Below the pieces are notes generated by a model. That model was not told the DNA's origin and searched no databases. It worked only from the letters and a program-made list of their open reading frames with translations. DNA of 64,000 bases from Lycium barbarum. Its lineage: Eukaryota > Streptophyta > Magnoliopsida > Solanales > Solanaceae. Shown here piece after piece: positions 24,650 to 35,600 of this stretch. The DNA is taken from NCBI RefSeq assembly GCF_019175385.1, contig NC_083342.1, positions 119,846,376 through 119,910,375 of the forward strand. The letters run 5' to 3'. Position 1 is the stretch's first letter. Each line of letters begins with the position of its first letter. The position numbers and the translations under genes are program-made.

Positions 24650-25500
24650 TATTGCTATTTTTTTATAACATGACGTAAAATATTTAGCTATAATAACTTG
24701 AAATGCGTAACAAAACTTATATTTATCTATAAAATTTTATCAACAAGTTTGTAGCTATTAAGCTAATTATTGCCACTGCTTTTCACAACTTGAAGCAAAA
24801 ATATCGGTTTAACTACATTATTTTATTTCAAGTAAATTTTTGCGGCTAAAAAGATCAATGTTGGTACAGTAACTTCAAATATGTGGCAAAAACATATTGC
24901 TATTTGCTATGAAATTTTATTGTAGCATTAAGTTTGTAGCTATTAGGATAGCTATTGCCACATATTTTTAAACTTGAAGCAAAAATATATCTCTTTAGCT
25001 ATAATATATTTTTTTTCAAATAATTTGTGTGGCTATAAGATTTCTATTGCTACAATAACTTCAAACGCGTGGCAAAAACATACGATTTAGCTACGACGTT
25101 TTATTGAAGCAATAAATTTGTGGCTATTTAGGTAATTATTGCTACGGATTTTTATAACTTGAAGCAAACATATCTATTTAGCTATAATATTTTGTTTCAA
25201 GTAATTTTTTGTGGCTATAAGGTTATTATTGCTACAGTAACTTCAAACGCGTGGCAAAAACATGTGATTTAGCTACAACGTTTTATTGTAGCAATAAATT
25301 CGTAGCTACTTGGGTTATTATTGCCACAATAGTTGACAACTATAGCAAAAATGAGAAATTAGCTTTGCCATGTGAGTTTTGTAGCTAAGAAATTTTACAA
25401 AATTGTAAATAGCCATGAAATTTTAGTTTTCGTGACTATTGCTAGGTATTAGCCACGATTTTCAAATTCATAACTGAGAATTCGTAGCTATAGATGCCTA
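24650..25500. repeat. Right subterminal repeat zone of the CACTA element
   Basis: About 15 short modules of the kinds gtagctatt, gtggcaaaaacat, gctacaataacttcaaa and gaagcaaaaatat recur with spacing of 60-130 bp. The left zone (20480-20960) has matching modules in the opposite sense, such as ttgccacgaa and tagctacga. This is what CACTA ends look like. Confidence 0.7.
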
Positions 25501-28143
25501 ATGTTGTAGTGACATACCTTCCATCTTCGCACTGGTGAGGCCACAATTACACTTCAGGATGTGGAGGTCCTCTTTGGATTACGGATAAATGGAGAGCCAC
25601 TATACACTCGGTACGAGCCTCCTTCTGGTCAGACGTGGGTGACAGAGTTGACTAGGCTCACCCACTTCGTGCCTGATGCCGCGGCCCAGATATCGGGACA
25701 AAGTCGGGTTCAGCTTAATGCACTCTGCACTTATTTAGAGGGTCTGGATCCGGTTGTGGACGGCACCCCGCAGGACGATGTTGATCGTCATGCCCATTTG
25801 TACCTGCTTATTATATTCGGGGGCATCTTGTTGACGAATTCATCGGGTGCCTTTGTCAGTTTAAATTATTTGGTTTTCTTGGAGCATCTGGATCGCTTGG
25901 GAGACTACAGCTAGGGTGATGCTGTTTTGGCGTATCTTTACAGATGCCTGTGCCGAGCGTCTATTGGTGCTGTCAGAGATGTGTGTGGATTTTTTGCTCT
26001 TCTCCAGGTAATATTTTTTTAAGTGTGCGTTCCTTTAATGTAAACAAACCTCTTGAAACGACGATTAAAAAATCGTATTTTCTAATATTGCTTACAATTA
26101 TGGGCGTGGGAGAGGATGCTGCCTTTTCATCCTGTACCTAGGCATCACCTCGAGATTGACGTGCCTTATGCGAGGAGGTGGACAACGGGTTTTGATCGGG
26201 ATGTGGATACGCACCACAGTATTCTTCTATTCCAGGACCAGCTTGATCATATGACGGACGATGCGGTAAAACTATTTAACTTTACATTATTAATTTAATT
26301 AAACGTCTTTTCTACTTGATGATCACTGATTTGTATTTATATGTTATGCAACTATTTATATGGATGTCGTACGCTGCTATATTAGATGGTTTGCCGGCCT
26401 TTTGCAGGGCAGGTCAGGGGGTTTGGAGGTCGCGGTGTCCATTGATATACCTGGACATCGTAGAGGACCACATGCCCGAGCGTGTCTTACGACAGTTTGG
26501 GCATACATAGAGTATACCCCCTTGACGTCTGTCATGAGCTCCGACACTACCAGCGGGACGATCGGGCTACCGTTGATGATGATTTTCTGGCTTTCATGGC
26601 TGTCCAGCTCCACCGTTGGGAGAACAGGTTGGGCATTTTAGCGGTGGTCAGCCATTTGACTCCCATTGAGGATTACATGAGCTGGTATCATCAGATCACA
26701 CGCCGATTGATCGGCAACCCAGCTTTGCGTCCCGCTAGTGATGTAGGATACTCAGCACTCGCGGGGCAGTACGAGGCATTGGTAAGTTTATCGTATTTAG
26801 ATTTATTTAATTACATTAATTGTTACGTTTTTTTTTTCTTTTCCTGTTGAACACAAATGCAGCTAGTGGCCGTACAGTGATTACGCATCATGGGGTTAGA
26901 GCATATGCCTTACCCCAGGCTTGCGGGGCTTGCGTCGGAGATGGTACGGATATCCGAGGATGGTATCAGGCAGGCAGGAGAGATTAGGCGCATGGAGGAG
27001 CCTGTTCCGGAGGCTGAGTATCAGGCAGCGCCAGGAGAAGGACCGGGTGCTCCCAGAGGAGGAGGCCGTGCTGGCAGAGGACGCCGTGCGCATAGAGGAC
27101 GCGATGCTGCTGCTAGAGGACTTGGTGGTGGAGGACACCATCTGGTAGATGAAGCAGGTGAGGCCGATCCCATTCCAGAGGATGTTCCCGGTCTAGTCCA
27201 TCCGCAGTCATTCCAAGCCGATGATAGCTCACCTGGAGACTCACCTACGTTTACGCCGGCGCTCCTACTTGCTGAGATACCTGGGTCTTCATCACAGCCG
27301 AGCCAGAATGCATACATGGAGGAGCGTGATAACGTCGATTGGGCGGCGTTACGCACTTCATTAGCTGATGAGCGGCCTGTGAAGAATTTAGAGGAAGCCA
27401 GGATTCTTGACTTCGATGAGTTTTTGATCCCGGTTAGTATTTAAAATACTTATTTGTTCATTTAAGTTACTTATTTTGAATATATATATATTACTCATTA
27501 TTTAGTAATTTTTTTTATTTTAGGATTCGACGCTAGCGGGTCCACCAGAACCACCCACTCAGGCGTTTTCTCATGGGCCTGCCGAGCCAGCGGTGTTTTC
27601 CCATGTGACTGTCCAGCCACATGTAAGCTTTTTATTAAAATTAGTTTTATTAAATAGAAGGTCAATATTTAATATACATATTTGATTATTTAAAGTACTT
27701 ATTTAATTTTTATAATCTTTATTTGGACTTCGAACAACATCTCGTCTAGGAGACTACCTCATATTCACCACCAGACCCATCTCAGGAGCCTACAGACCCA
27801 TCTCAGGAGCCTACTCAGGCGCCCATTGACACACAGGTTTGATTATTCAACAAACATTAATGTATTCAATATAAATAAGAAATGGTACTAATTATTATAT
27901 ACTTTTCAGGTTCATCGTTCGGCGCTTGCGGTGGCCACTCCCGACGAGGAAGAGGTCGAGTTTCCAGATCCCGGTCAGCATGAGGTTCTGCCCGTGCTAG
28001 CGTGACCAGATCCCGAGAAGAAGCACATTCTAGTCAAGGGCGCACGGGCCAGGGGAAGAAGAGATGATTATGACTTGAAGCGCCTGGTTATTAAGAGGAA
28101 AAGGGCGATGGAGACGATGGCGAGGGCGGTGGGGATGGTATGA

Positions 28144-28640
28144 GCCTTAGGCTTAAGGATAGTCTCAGGCATACCACATGTGGGACCCAACCGATAGTGT
28201 ATATACATTAGTGTTGCACAGTTTATCGTAAATATTATAATTTTTTTTGCATATTTATAAATATTATCTTTGTCTCTACCAGCTTGTTTATAGTTTCACA
28301 TCCTAAATTGATAATAAAAAAAAAGTGACACATTCGAAATAAAGTTAAGCATTAATTTAAAAATAACACGACACTCTAAAAGATAAATAACGTAAAGCTA
28401 ATGACTACAAGTCTTCAAACAAAAAAAGGCTTCGAGCACTTTTTAACCACTAAAACGACAATCCAAACTTTTGCGTATCCTTGATGTATTGAGCCTACCT
28501 TATTAATTGTACAAATATAAGTAGGGTTCTATACGAAATATTGAAGTTTCGGAGTCTCAAAGCATGATTAATATATTGCTAAACTAAGTAAAAAAGAGTC
28601 AAAATTTAATAAGAGGCTGTTTTTGGAAAAAGGTGGACTC
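28144..28640. other. 3' non-coding part of the PMD element
   Basis: AT-rich sequence between the last PMD exon-like segment and the right palindromes. No frame and no repeat that I recognise. Confidence 0.4.
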
Positions 28641-28643
28641 CTA

Positions 28644-28767
28644 TAGCGCAGTATTTTACTGCGCTGTAGGTTAGAGAAGCTTTGGTTTAGCGCAGTAAAA
28701 TACTGCGCTAAAGCACTTAACGGCTCCGTCACGGTTAAGTGTTTTAGCGCAGTATTTCAGTAAAGGT
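28644..28767. repeat. Right subterminal GCGCAGTA palindromes
   Basis: Three palindromes: 28644-28665 (tagcgcagta ... tactgcgct), 28686-28712 (perfect arms tttagcgcagta around 3 nt) and a damaged one at 28743-28767, in which the second arm has lost the gcgc. By distance from the element edge the damaged copy corresponds to the first left palindrome and 28686-28712 to the second. Confidence 0.9.
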
Positions 28768-28851
28768 AGTTATATAACCTTTTTTCGTTGGGGTATTTTG
28801 ATTCAATTTTTTTTTTTTTTGGGTCACTTTGGTTCCGGACTCTGAAAAGGA

Positions 28852-29587
28852 CAGGGCTAACTACGTCATTTGTCAATTTTTTCACAGAACGACCTGTGCG
28901 ACTCGCAACTAAATAATTGGTAGAACTTTGTAATGTTACAGAAATTCTAAACGTGTTAAGATTAGGTACAAACATCACTCACCTCGATAAATTTAGATGG
29001 AATTTCGCGTCACAATATTAACAGAGCCAATTAAGTGAGTTTGCACAACTTTGAAAAATATTTTTGAGGATAAGTTTGGGCAACGTGGAACTCATCTGGA
29101 AAGCTTTACTTTTATGAGCGGTTCCCAATATTAAATAGGTTATTTAGTATAGATAGAGATTAGATAAACATGAATAACATAGAATGAATAATACGTACCA
29201 TCAGCGCTTATGGTTAGATGGATATATAAAAATTTCGGCATTCTAACCAAAGACTTGGGTTCTAGCTCGAGATATGAATTTTTTTTTAGTAGAAAACGCA
29301 TTATTAATTGGGATCTCAATACATTTATTGGATATCGAATGAAAAAAAGAACGAATTATATAACCACTCCAACTAATATGAATGTGTAGATTTTTTCTGA
29401 AAAAGAAAAAAGTGGAAAATTGGAAATGTTGCTATCCACCCATCATGTGCGACAAATCAAATCTTTTCAAATTGATGAACTGAAGACCAATAGGAAAAGC
29501 TAGACATGAAGTTGCAATATGGGTTTTTTTTCTTTTTTTCTCCCATTTTTGTATTTTCTTTCCTTATTTTCAACTAGTACTTCTTGC
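28852..29587 (+). promoter_or_regulatory. Lipoxygenase upstream region
   Basis: 736 bp of non-element DNA between the right edge of the PMD element and the lipoxygenase TATA box. It is AT-rich with poly-T and pyrimidine-rich tracts (29520-29570). I see no frame of interest. Any distal promoter elements of the lipoxygenase further upstream are now separated from it by the transposon. Confidence 0.5.
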
Positions 29588-29595
29588 TATAAATA
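29588..29595 (+). promoter_or_regulatory. TATA box of the lipoxygenase gene
   Basis: TATAAATA lies 87 bp before the start codon. A transcription start about 25-35 bp downstream would leave a 5' leader of roughly 60 nt. No ATG lies between it and the chosen start except the one at 29683. Confidence 0.65.
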
Positions 29596-29682
29596 TGAGA
29601 CACCCCACTCGAAACATCACAACCAAACCCACCAAAATTCTCTCTTCTTTTGTTTCCTAAGAAAGTTATCAAATAGTTAATC

Positions 29683-32600
29683 ATGTTGGGCAAGATTGTG
29701 GATGCTATCACTGGAAAAGATGATGGGAAAAAAGTGAAAGGAACAGTAGTGTTGATGAAAAAGAATGTTTTGGACTTCACTTCCGTAAATGCCTCTTTTC
29801 TTGATGGAGTTCTTGAGTTTCTTGGTCAGAAGGTCTCTTTTCAATTGATCAGTAGTTCTGTTCATGGTGAGTAGTACTTCTTTTACTCTCCAGCTTATTT
29901 TTTCTTGTTCTTATTTTTTTCTCCATAAATAATACCTCTACATGGAAGTTCTTCCAAGAAATTTACATTTTATGCTTTTCTTTTACAAAATTTGATCACG
30001 AAGAAACTAGACGTATAACTGTTGCGTCTAATATAGAGGCAAATTCGAAAGTTGACAAAATTAAGTACACCAAATTTAACGTGGAAAAACCTATCAAATC
30101 AAAGGTAAAATTAATGTCAAAATTTGATGTTCTTTATTTTTCTATTTTTTGGTTTGCCTCTTTAATTTCCACATAATATGGTAATACCGATGGTGGGCTA
30201 GAATTTGAGATTTGTGGGTTCTAAATTACTACTTTATACATATTACATGAATTTAAGGCAAATATAAGGTTTGCACAAAAGCTTGTGGGTTCGGTCGAAT
30301 TCGTCTTCGACACTGTGACTCCGCCACTACCGATGGTGGAGCCCATCTTATGTTATCCCTGCTTCAAATGTCTGATTCTGACCGTGTGGGGTGTTGAGTT
30401 ATCTCTTTATATAATTTTGGATAATTCTCCCCTTATGAGCTAACTTTTGAGAATTCAGTTAAACACAAAGCTCATTTCTTTAACAATAAAATCAAGAACA
30501 ATGTGGTTGAATGATTGAAATTTCGTTATTCTTATCTTGAGTCTCAGTTCTAGTCTTGAATAAAGAAAATATCTGTCGGATGAAGTACTTTACCCTTTTT
30601 TGGCTTATATAATACTCCTTCCATTCAATTTTATTTATTCACTGTATTAAAAATAAATTTCATTTTTATATATTTATTTTAGCATTTTAAGAGAAAAATA
30701 TTTTTTTCATGTTTTATTCTTAACATTAACTATTACTATCAAATCATTTTTATTATTTTATGAAATGCTAATAGTCATGGGTGTTATAATAAAATATGCA
30801 CTTTATTTATTATATTTATTACAAAAAGTATAAGTCCATTGTGGACAAGTAAAAGTAAACGGAAGAAGTATTTGGTATGGATCCAGATTAGTTAAACAAT
30901 AAATTTACAAAATCAGAAATTCAAGATCCACTAAAGTGTATCACCTACACTTATGCTTAAGAAACTACTTTTATATAAAAAAAAAAAGAAATTCGATGCT
31001 CCCGGAACATATACAAATCTTGCTTAGATTTGTTCTGGTGGGGATCATAAAGTATTTTCAATGTGTAATAACTTTTAGGGCGGTCCCTATTCTTAGGGAC
31101 TATCAACAAAGTACCCCAATATATTAAAGTTATGCCAAAAAAAGTACTTAGAATGTGAAATTATGGATGACTTTATTGAGCCACTTTTGATTTCAAGAGC
31201 CTTAAAGGGTTTAGGGTCAATTTTGCTAACTGTAAGTATTTGGACTCCAAAGGTTGGTTCGGAGTTGTAGCATCAAAATATGGAGTACATTTATTTGAAT
31301 AAATTAACGTCACATATTTTCGACGTCCAAAAGCTTGTAAGTTTACGACATGTTATCAGTCTATTTGTACAGGACCCCACTTTGTTGTGTAATATTGACC
31401 AGCATAAAACGTAGTGTTTGGTTTTCCTTTGTGACTATACTTATTAAGGAAAATATAATGAAAAGTTAACATAGAATAGTAATAAGCACTTACGGTGTTG
31501 TTAAAACATATGTGTTGTCCGTCTGTCTTAACTTGTACTCCCGCCGTCCCATATTACTTGGCTAATTTTTCTTTTGCAACGTTTTTTAATAAATCATAAA
31601 TAAAAAATATATTTTATTATTTTATTCACATTTCTCTCAAATAAATACATTCTAATCAATATTGACTGTTTTCAAGAACATTTAGTATTAAGGGTAATAA
31701 GGGAAAGATTTAATTAATTTTATCTTGATTTTGTAAATGAACAAATAATTTGAGACATATATTTTTAATAATGTAGCCAAGTAATATCAGACGGGGGAAA
31801 GTAATATATATGTTGGTCTGAATAGAAAGCAAAGTTCCCTGTGCAGTTTCGTACATGATGGATTTAAGATATTTCAATTTTAGGCTATGCATATTAATGG
31901 AAGTAGTGGAACTGAATTTTCAAGAGTCTCCTTTCCATCTTTGTCCCTTTTCCTCCAGGGTTGGGGGGTGGTTGAGGTTACGGAAAAGACCCCTTAGTCC
32001 CTTACCATTTATGGGGTAAATTGTTATATTAAGTATAATTTTACTTGTTCACTTTTAGCATATTAAGAAAAGTTTTTTTTTTTAATTTTACCCATAGTAT
32101 TAATTACTCACTTCAAATCATTTTTCAAATTCAATAAAAATATATACCAATTAATATGCGTACATTAGTAAATTATGCACTTCAATTATTATTTTTTAAA
32201 CAGCGTGAAAAGTCTAAAGTGAACAAGTAAATGTGAACGGAGGGAGTAGTAGTACTACTTTTTTATATCAACATGTCTTCTTAGTTTTTGAAAAAGGGAT
32301 TGGATTATATACCTTCAGTACATTATTGTCAAGTAATTTCAATTCAGTGCTTTTAATTATCATGGTTGAAAGATCCGAAGCGTTACAAATTAAAATAGTT
32401 TTGTTGTTCACTTTTTCTTTGATTACAAAAAATCTTTAGTGCAATTATTAAATATAATGGACTGTTTTTATATATATATTAACCAAATGTCTAATTTCAG
32501 CCTTAAATTATAAGTCAGTTCAACCATTTTCGAACCAAGTCTCACTCTCTCTCTTTTTTCTTTCTTATTTTTAAATTTTTATTATTTACAGAAGTCTTTT

Positions 32601-35600
32601 GAACTTCTCTGTTATCAGCCATCCTTTTCCACAATAAATCCAAACTTGGTGGAGAAAATTATCCAAAGTGGAAAACTACAATCCAAACATACACACATAA
32701 TGTGTACAAAACCCCATTAACTAAGCAACATAATTTTCAACCAGAACCACAAATAAAGCACGTGCTATTAAATTAAATCAAATAAAATAAAATAAAGAAG
32801 AAGTCCCCACAAGTCTGTAGAGAATGGGACATTTCAATTTGTTTTCTTCTTCGAAGAATCTGCTAAAGTTTCAACTACGATTAACGTGGCCCAAACTTAT
32901 TGTATCTTTAAGTCACTTATTGTATCATACTTCACTGAAAAGTATTAATCACACAGCTGGAACTTTCTTTATAATTGTTGCTCTCTGGAGTTACCGTCAG
33001 TGTGCATGAATTGTACATTAATTAGTGTTACTCTCTCCGTTTCAATTTATATAAATCTATTTGACTGAACATGATATTTAAGAAAGAGGGAAATTTTTTG
33101 AAACTTATGGTTCAAAATAAACCTTGAAAATTTGTGTAGCTGTAAATCATTCATAAAGTGAATTTGTTTTCAAATAAGGAAAGAGATCATTCATTTTGGC
33201 ACAAATTAAAAAAAAAATAGGTTCACACAAATTGAAACAGATAGAGTATTATATATATATCTTCATAGGCGTTTTCTAAAATTTCTTGAACACGTGTGTA
33301 TGTAAAATAAGAAGGTCTGTGCTCTATTTTTTTTTATGACATGGAACCCACAGGCCGGCCGGCTAGAGGGTAAGGCCTTTAAGGCCATTGCTTTAGGGCC
33401 CCCACTTTCTAACTATAGTATGTGTAGATGGTATTTTAAAAAAAAAGTATAGTGTAGAAACTATGCAATATTTACTTCTTTTGTTCCAAAATAATTGGTA
33501 TTTTTCACTTTTCAAGAGTGAACTTAATTAATATTAGAAGATAAATTAGATTTGATTAATTCAATATATTGAAAGTTAGATATTCAAAAACTATATGAAA
33601 AGTACCGTAAGTTGCAAATTTTGACATATGACAAGTATGTTGGGATGAAACAAGTATAAAAAGATTCTTTTTTTTTTTTGAAATTATGATCGATATTAGT
33701 GTTGGGAAAAAAATTCATTTAGATCTTTATATTACCTCTGAATATAGATCTTATTGGGTCATCTACATTTGTCATTCGAATAAATGACACAATTTTTTTT
33801 TTTTTTTTTGAAATTATGATTGATATTTGTGTTGGAAAAAAAACTCATTTAGATCTTTACATTACCTCTGAATATAGATCTTTTTGGGTCATCTATATTT
33901 GTCATTGGAATAAATGACACAAAATAAATTAAGGCATCGTATTGCAGCTAGGCTTTAAGTCACCAAATTTGTTGAGCCGCCCGCAGCCGCTACCCTTCAG
34001 GTGCACACAGGGTAAACTCAACTCCTGTGCAACTCACAAATGTTGCGGATATGTCTGGCAAGAATGAACTTAAGTTTATTCTTATGCTCCAACTGTATAA
34101 AAGATATTTACACAATTCAGTAGATCGGTACACTCAAAAGGTATTTACATGTAAAAATATATGACAAACATGAACCGGTAAGTTACGATAAAAATGGTAA
34201 CTAACTTAGGTTAAACCATAACTGAAGTGAAAAATTATTTACATCGCCAGCGTAAGAATTCTAACATTGAAACGACCAAATTTAATTAACACTAGGATTG
34301 TGAAGAGCATTAAACTATTCTAATTAGGACTATTTTATTTGTTCAGCTTATCAGACCATAGGAATCCTCAGATGAAGTATTATATTTTATTTCTTGGTTT
34401 TGATAAGTTTATTCTTACGTTGTCTCGTCAAAACTTGAATTAATTCATTGGTATTGATCTTCTTATATTGACTTTTTAAAATTCATTTCTTTAGCCTAAT
34501 CTAGACCGTATGTATTAATATTTCTTATTTCACTGAGAAATGATCTCTCACGTTTAATTTTACTTGGTCTTCTTTTTTTAATCTGTCTCTCTCTCTCTCT
34601 CTCACACACATTTTTTCTATCCTTCGTTGTACCACTTCTAAAGATAATTCTAATTTGTTTCATTTGCAGAAAATGGTTTAGAAGGGAAACGCAGCAATCC
34701 AGCATACTTAGAGAACTGGCTTACAAACATCACTCCAATAGTAGCAGGTGAATCAACTTTTAGTGTTACATTTGACTGGGATCATGAGGAGTTTGGAATC
34801 CCAGGAGCATTCATTATCAAGAATTCACATCATAGTGAATTCTTTCTCAAGTCGCTCACCCTTGAAGATGTTCCTAATCATGGCAAAATTCATTTTGTCT
34901 GTAATTCCTGGGTTTATCCTGCTTCTAAATACAAGACAGACCGCATTTTCTTCGTGAATCAGGTATAATTTGATTCTTTCATACTGCATGCAACAAGACT
35001 TTCTTTATAATGTGTCTAAACACGTACTTTGCATTGTCATAATGGTTGATTCAGGCGTATCTCCCAAGTGAAACACCAGAACCGTTGCGAAAACACAGAG
35101 AAAATGAACTAGTAACCTTAAGAGGAGGTGGAACTGGAAAGCTTGAGGAATGGGACAGGGTTTATGACTATGCTTATTACAATGACTTGGGTGATCCTGA
35201 CAAAGGTGAAGAGTTTGCTAGGCCTGTCCTAGGAGGATCCTCTGAGTACCCATATCCTCGTAGAGGCAGGACAGGCCGTGAACCAACCAAAACAGGTTAA
35301 GACATTCACAACACTTTCATTTTGTGCAATTCAACAAGTATAAATTGTCTTGACATTTGCATTTTACTGTCTACAGATCCTAATACCGAGAGCAGGATCC
35401 CATTGCTTATGAGCTTAGACATATATGTGCCAAGGGACGAGCGATTTGGACATGTGAAGATGTCAGACTTCTTGACATTTGCTTTGAAATCTATTGTTCA
35501 GTTGCTCCTCCCTGAGTTTAAGGCTTTATTTGATAGCACACCTAATGAATTTGATAGCTTTGCGGATGTACTTAAACTCTATGAAGGAGGAATCAAGTTG

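Larger units (their letters stand above)
20461..25511. mobile_element. CACTA (En/Spm) element, non-autonomous, 5,051 bp
   Basis: Ends are CACTACAACA (20461-20470) and TGTTGTAGTG (25502-25511), perfect 10-bp inverted termini, with the 3-bp duplication ACA on both sides (20458-20460 and 25512-25514). Subterminal zones at about 20480-20960 and 24650-25500 are packed with short motifs such as tagctac, gtggcaa and ttgccac in both orientations, as expected for CACTA transposase binding. The interior is AT-rich and lacks a recognisable transposase, so it is probably a deleted derivative. A TS-like SINE sits inside (23312-23431) and an AT microsatellite at about 24091-24116. Confidence 0.92.
20093..28143 (+). 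pseudogene. Plant mobile domain (PMD) protein, broken
   Basis: The reading matches the transposon-associated PMD family often labelled 'serine/threonine-protein phosphatase 7 long form homolog', to which Arabidopsis MAIN/MAIL1 belong. The label does not mean phosphatase activity. Exon-like segments: 20093-20460, 25515-26007, about 26099-26265, about 26346-26781, 26863-27432, 27524-27622, 27750-27836 and 27910-28143. PMD landmarks: HPRVLEILFRGGIYRC, ALITAMVERW, ITLQDVEVLFGL, LIIFGGILL, LWAWERMLPFHP, RAGQGVWRSRCPLI, LHRWENR. The C-terminal part is acidic/Pro-rich with a Gly-Arg stretch. Breaks: a CACTA element in the first exon, TAG at 25912-25914, a frame change around 26505-26515 (TAG at 26508), TGA at 26878-26880, TGA at 28003-28005, and acceptor sites lacking AG before about 26099 and 26346. 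It cannot make a full protein. Confidence 0.8.
18539..28842 (+). mobile_element. Mutator-like element carrying a PMD gene
   Basis: The ends are GAGTCTGGAACCAAAATGAC at left and the reverse complement of GAGTCCGGAACCAAAGTGAC at right; similarity continues through a poly-A tract, ccaaaataccc and the GCGCAGTA palindromes, giving inverted termini of about 150 bp. Perfect 9-bp repeats TGAAAAGGA flank it (18530-18538 and 28843-28851). These are Mutator-type properties. The present length is 10,304 bp; about 5,250 bp without the nested CACTA element and its duplication. The cargo is a plant-mobile-domain gene on the + strand. No transposase is visible, so movement would have needed one from elsewhere. 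PMD genes are known to occur in Mutator-like and gypsy elements. Confidence 0.85.
29867..34669 (+). other. Lipoxygenase intron 1 (4.8 kb), MITE-rich
   Basis: By far the longest intron of the gene; the other seven are 81-118 bp, apart from those of 92-94 bp, all ordinary. It holds at least five short inverted-repeat elements (listed separately), a two-copy tandem repeat, a repeat-like stretch at 33950-34070 with caggtgcacacagggtaaac, and a CT microsatellite (34587-34608) about 60 bp before the acceptor. Small open frames inside have no motifs. Confidence 0.85.

Noticed and set aside
26896..27356. Minus-strand frames opposite the PMD C-terminal region
   Set aside because: Shadows of GC-rich PMD exon sequence on the other strand.
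28757..28978. 73-codon minus-strand frame across the right end of the PMD element
   Set aside because: Spans the transposon edge and poly-A tract; chance.
29574..29865. Minus-strand frames opposite lipoxygenase exon 1
   Set aside because: Overlap the real exon and have no motifs.
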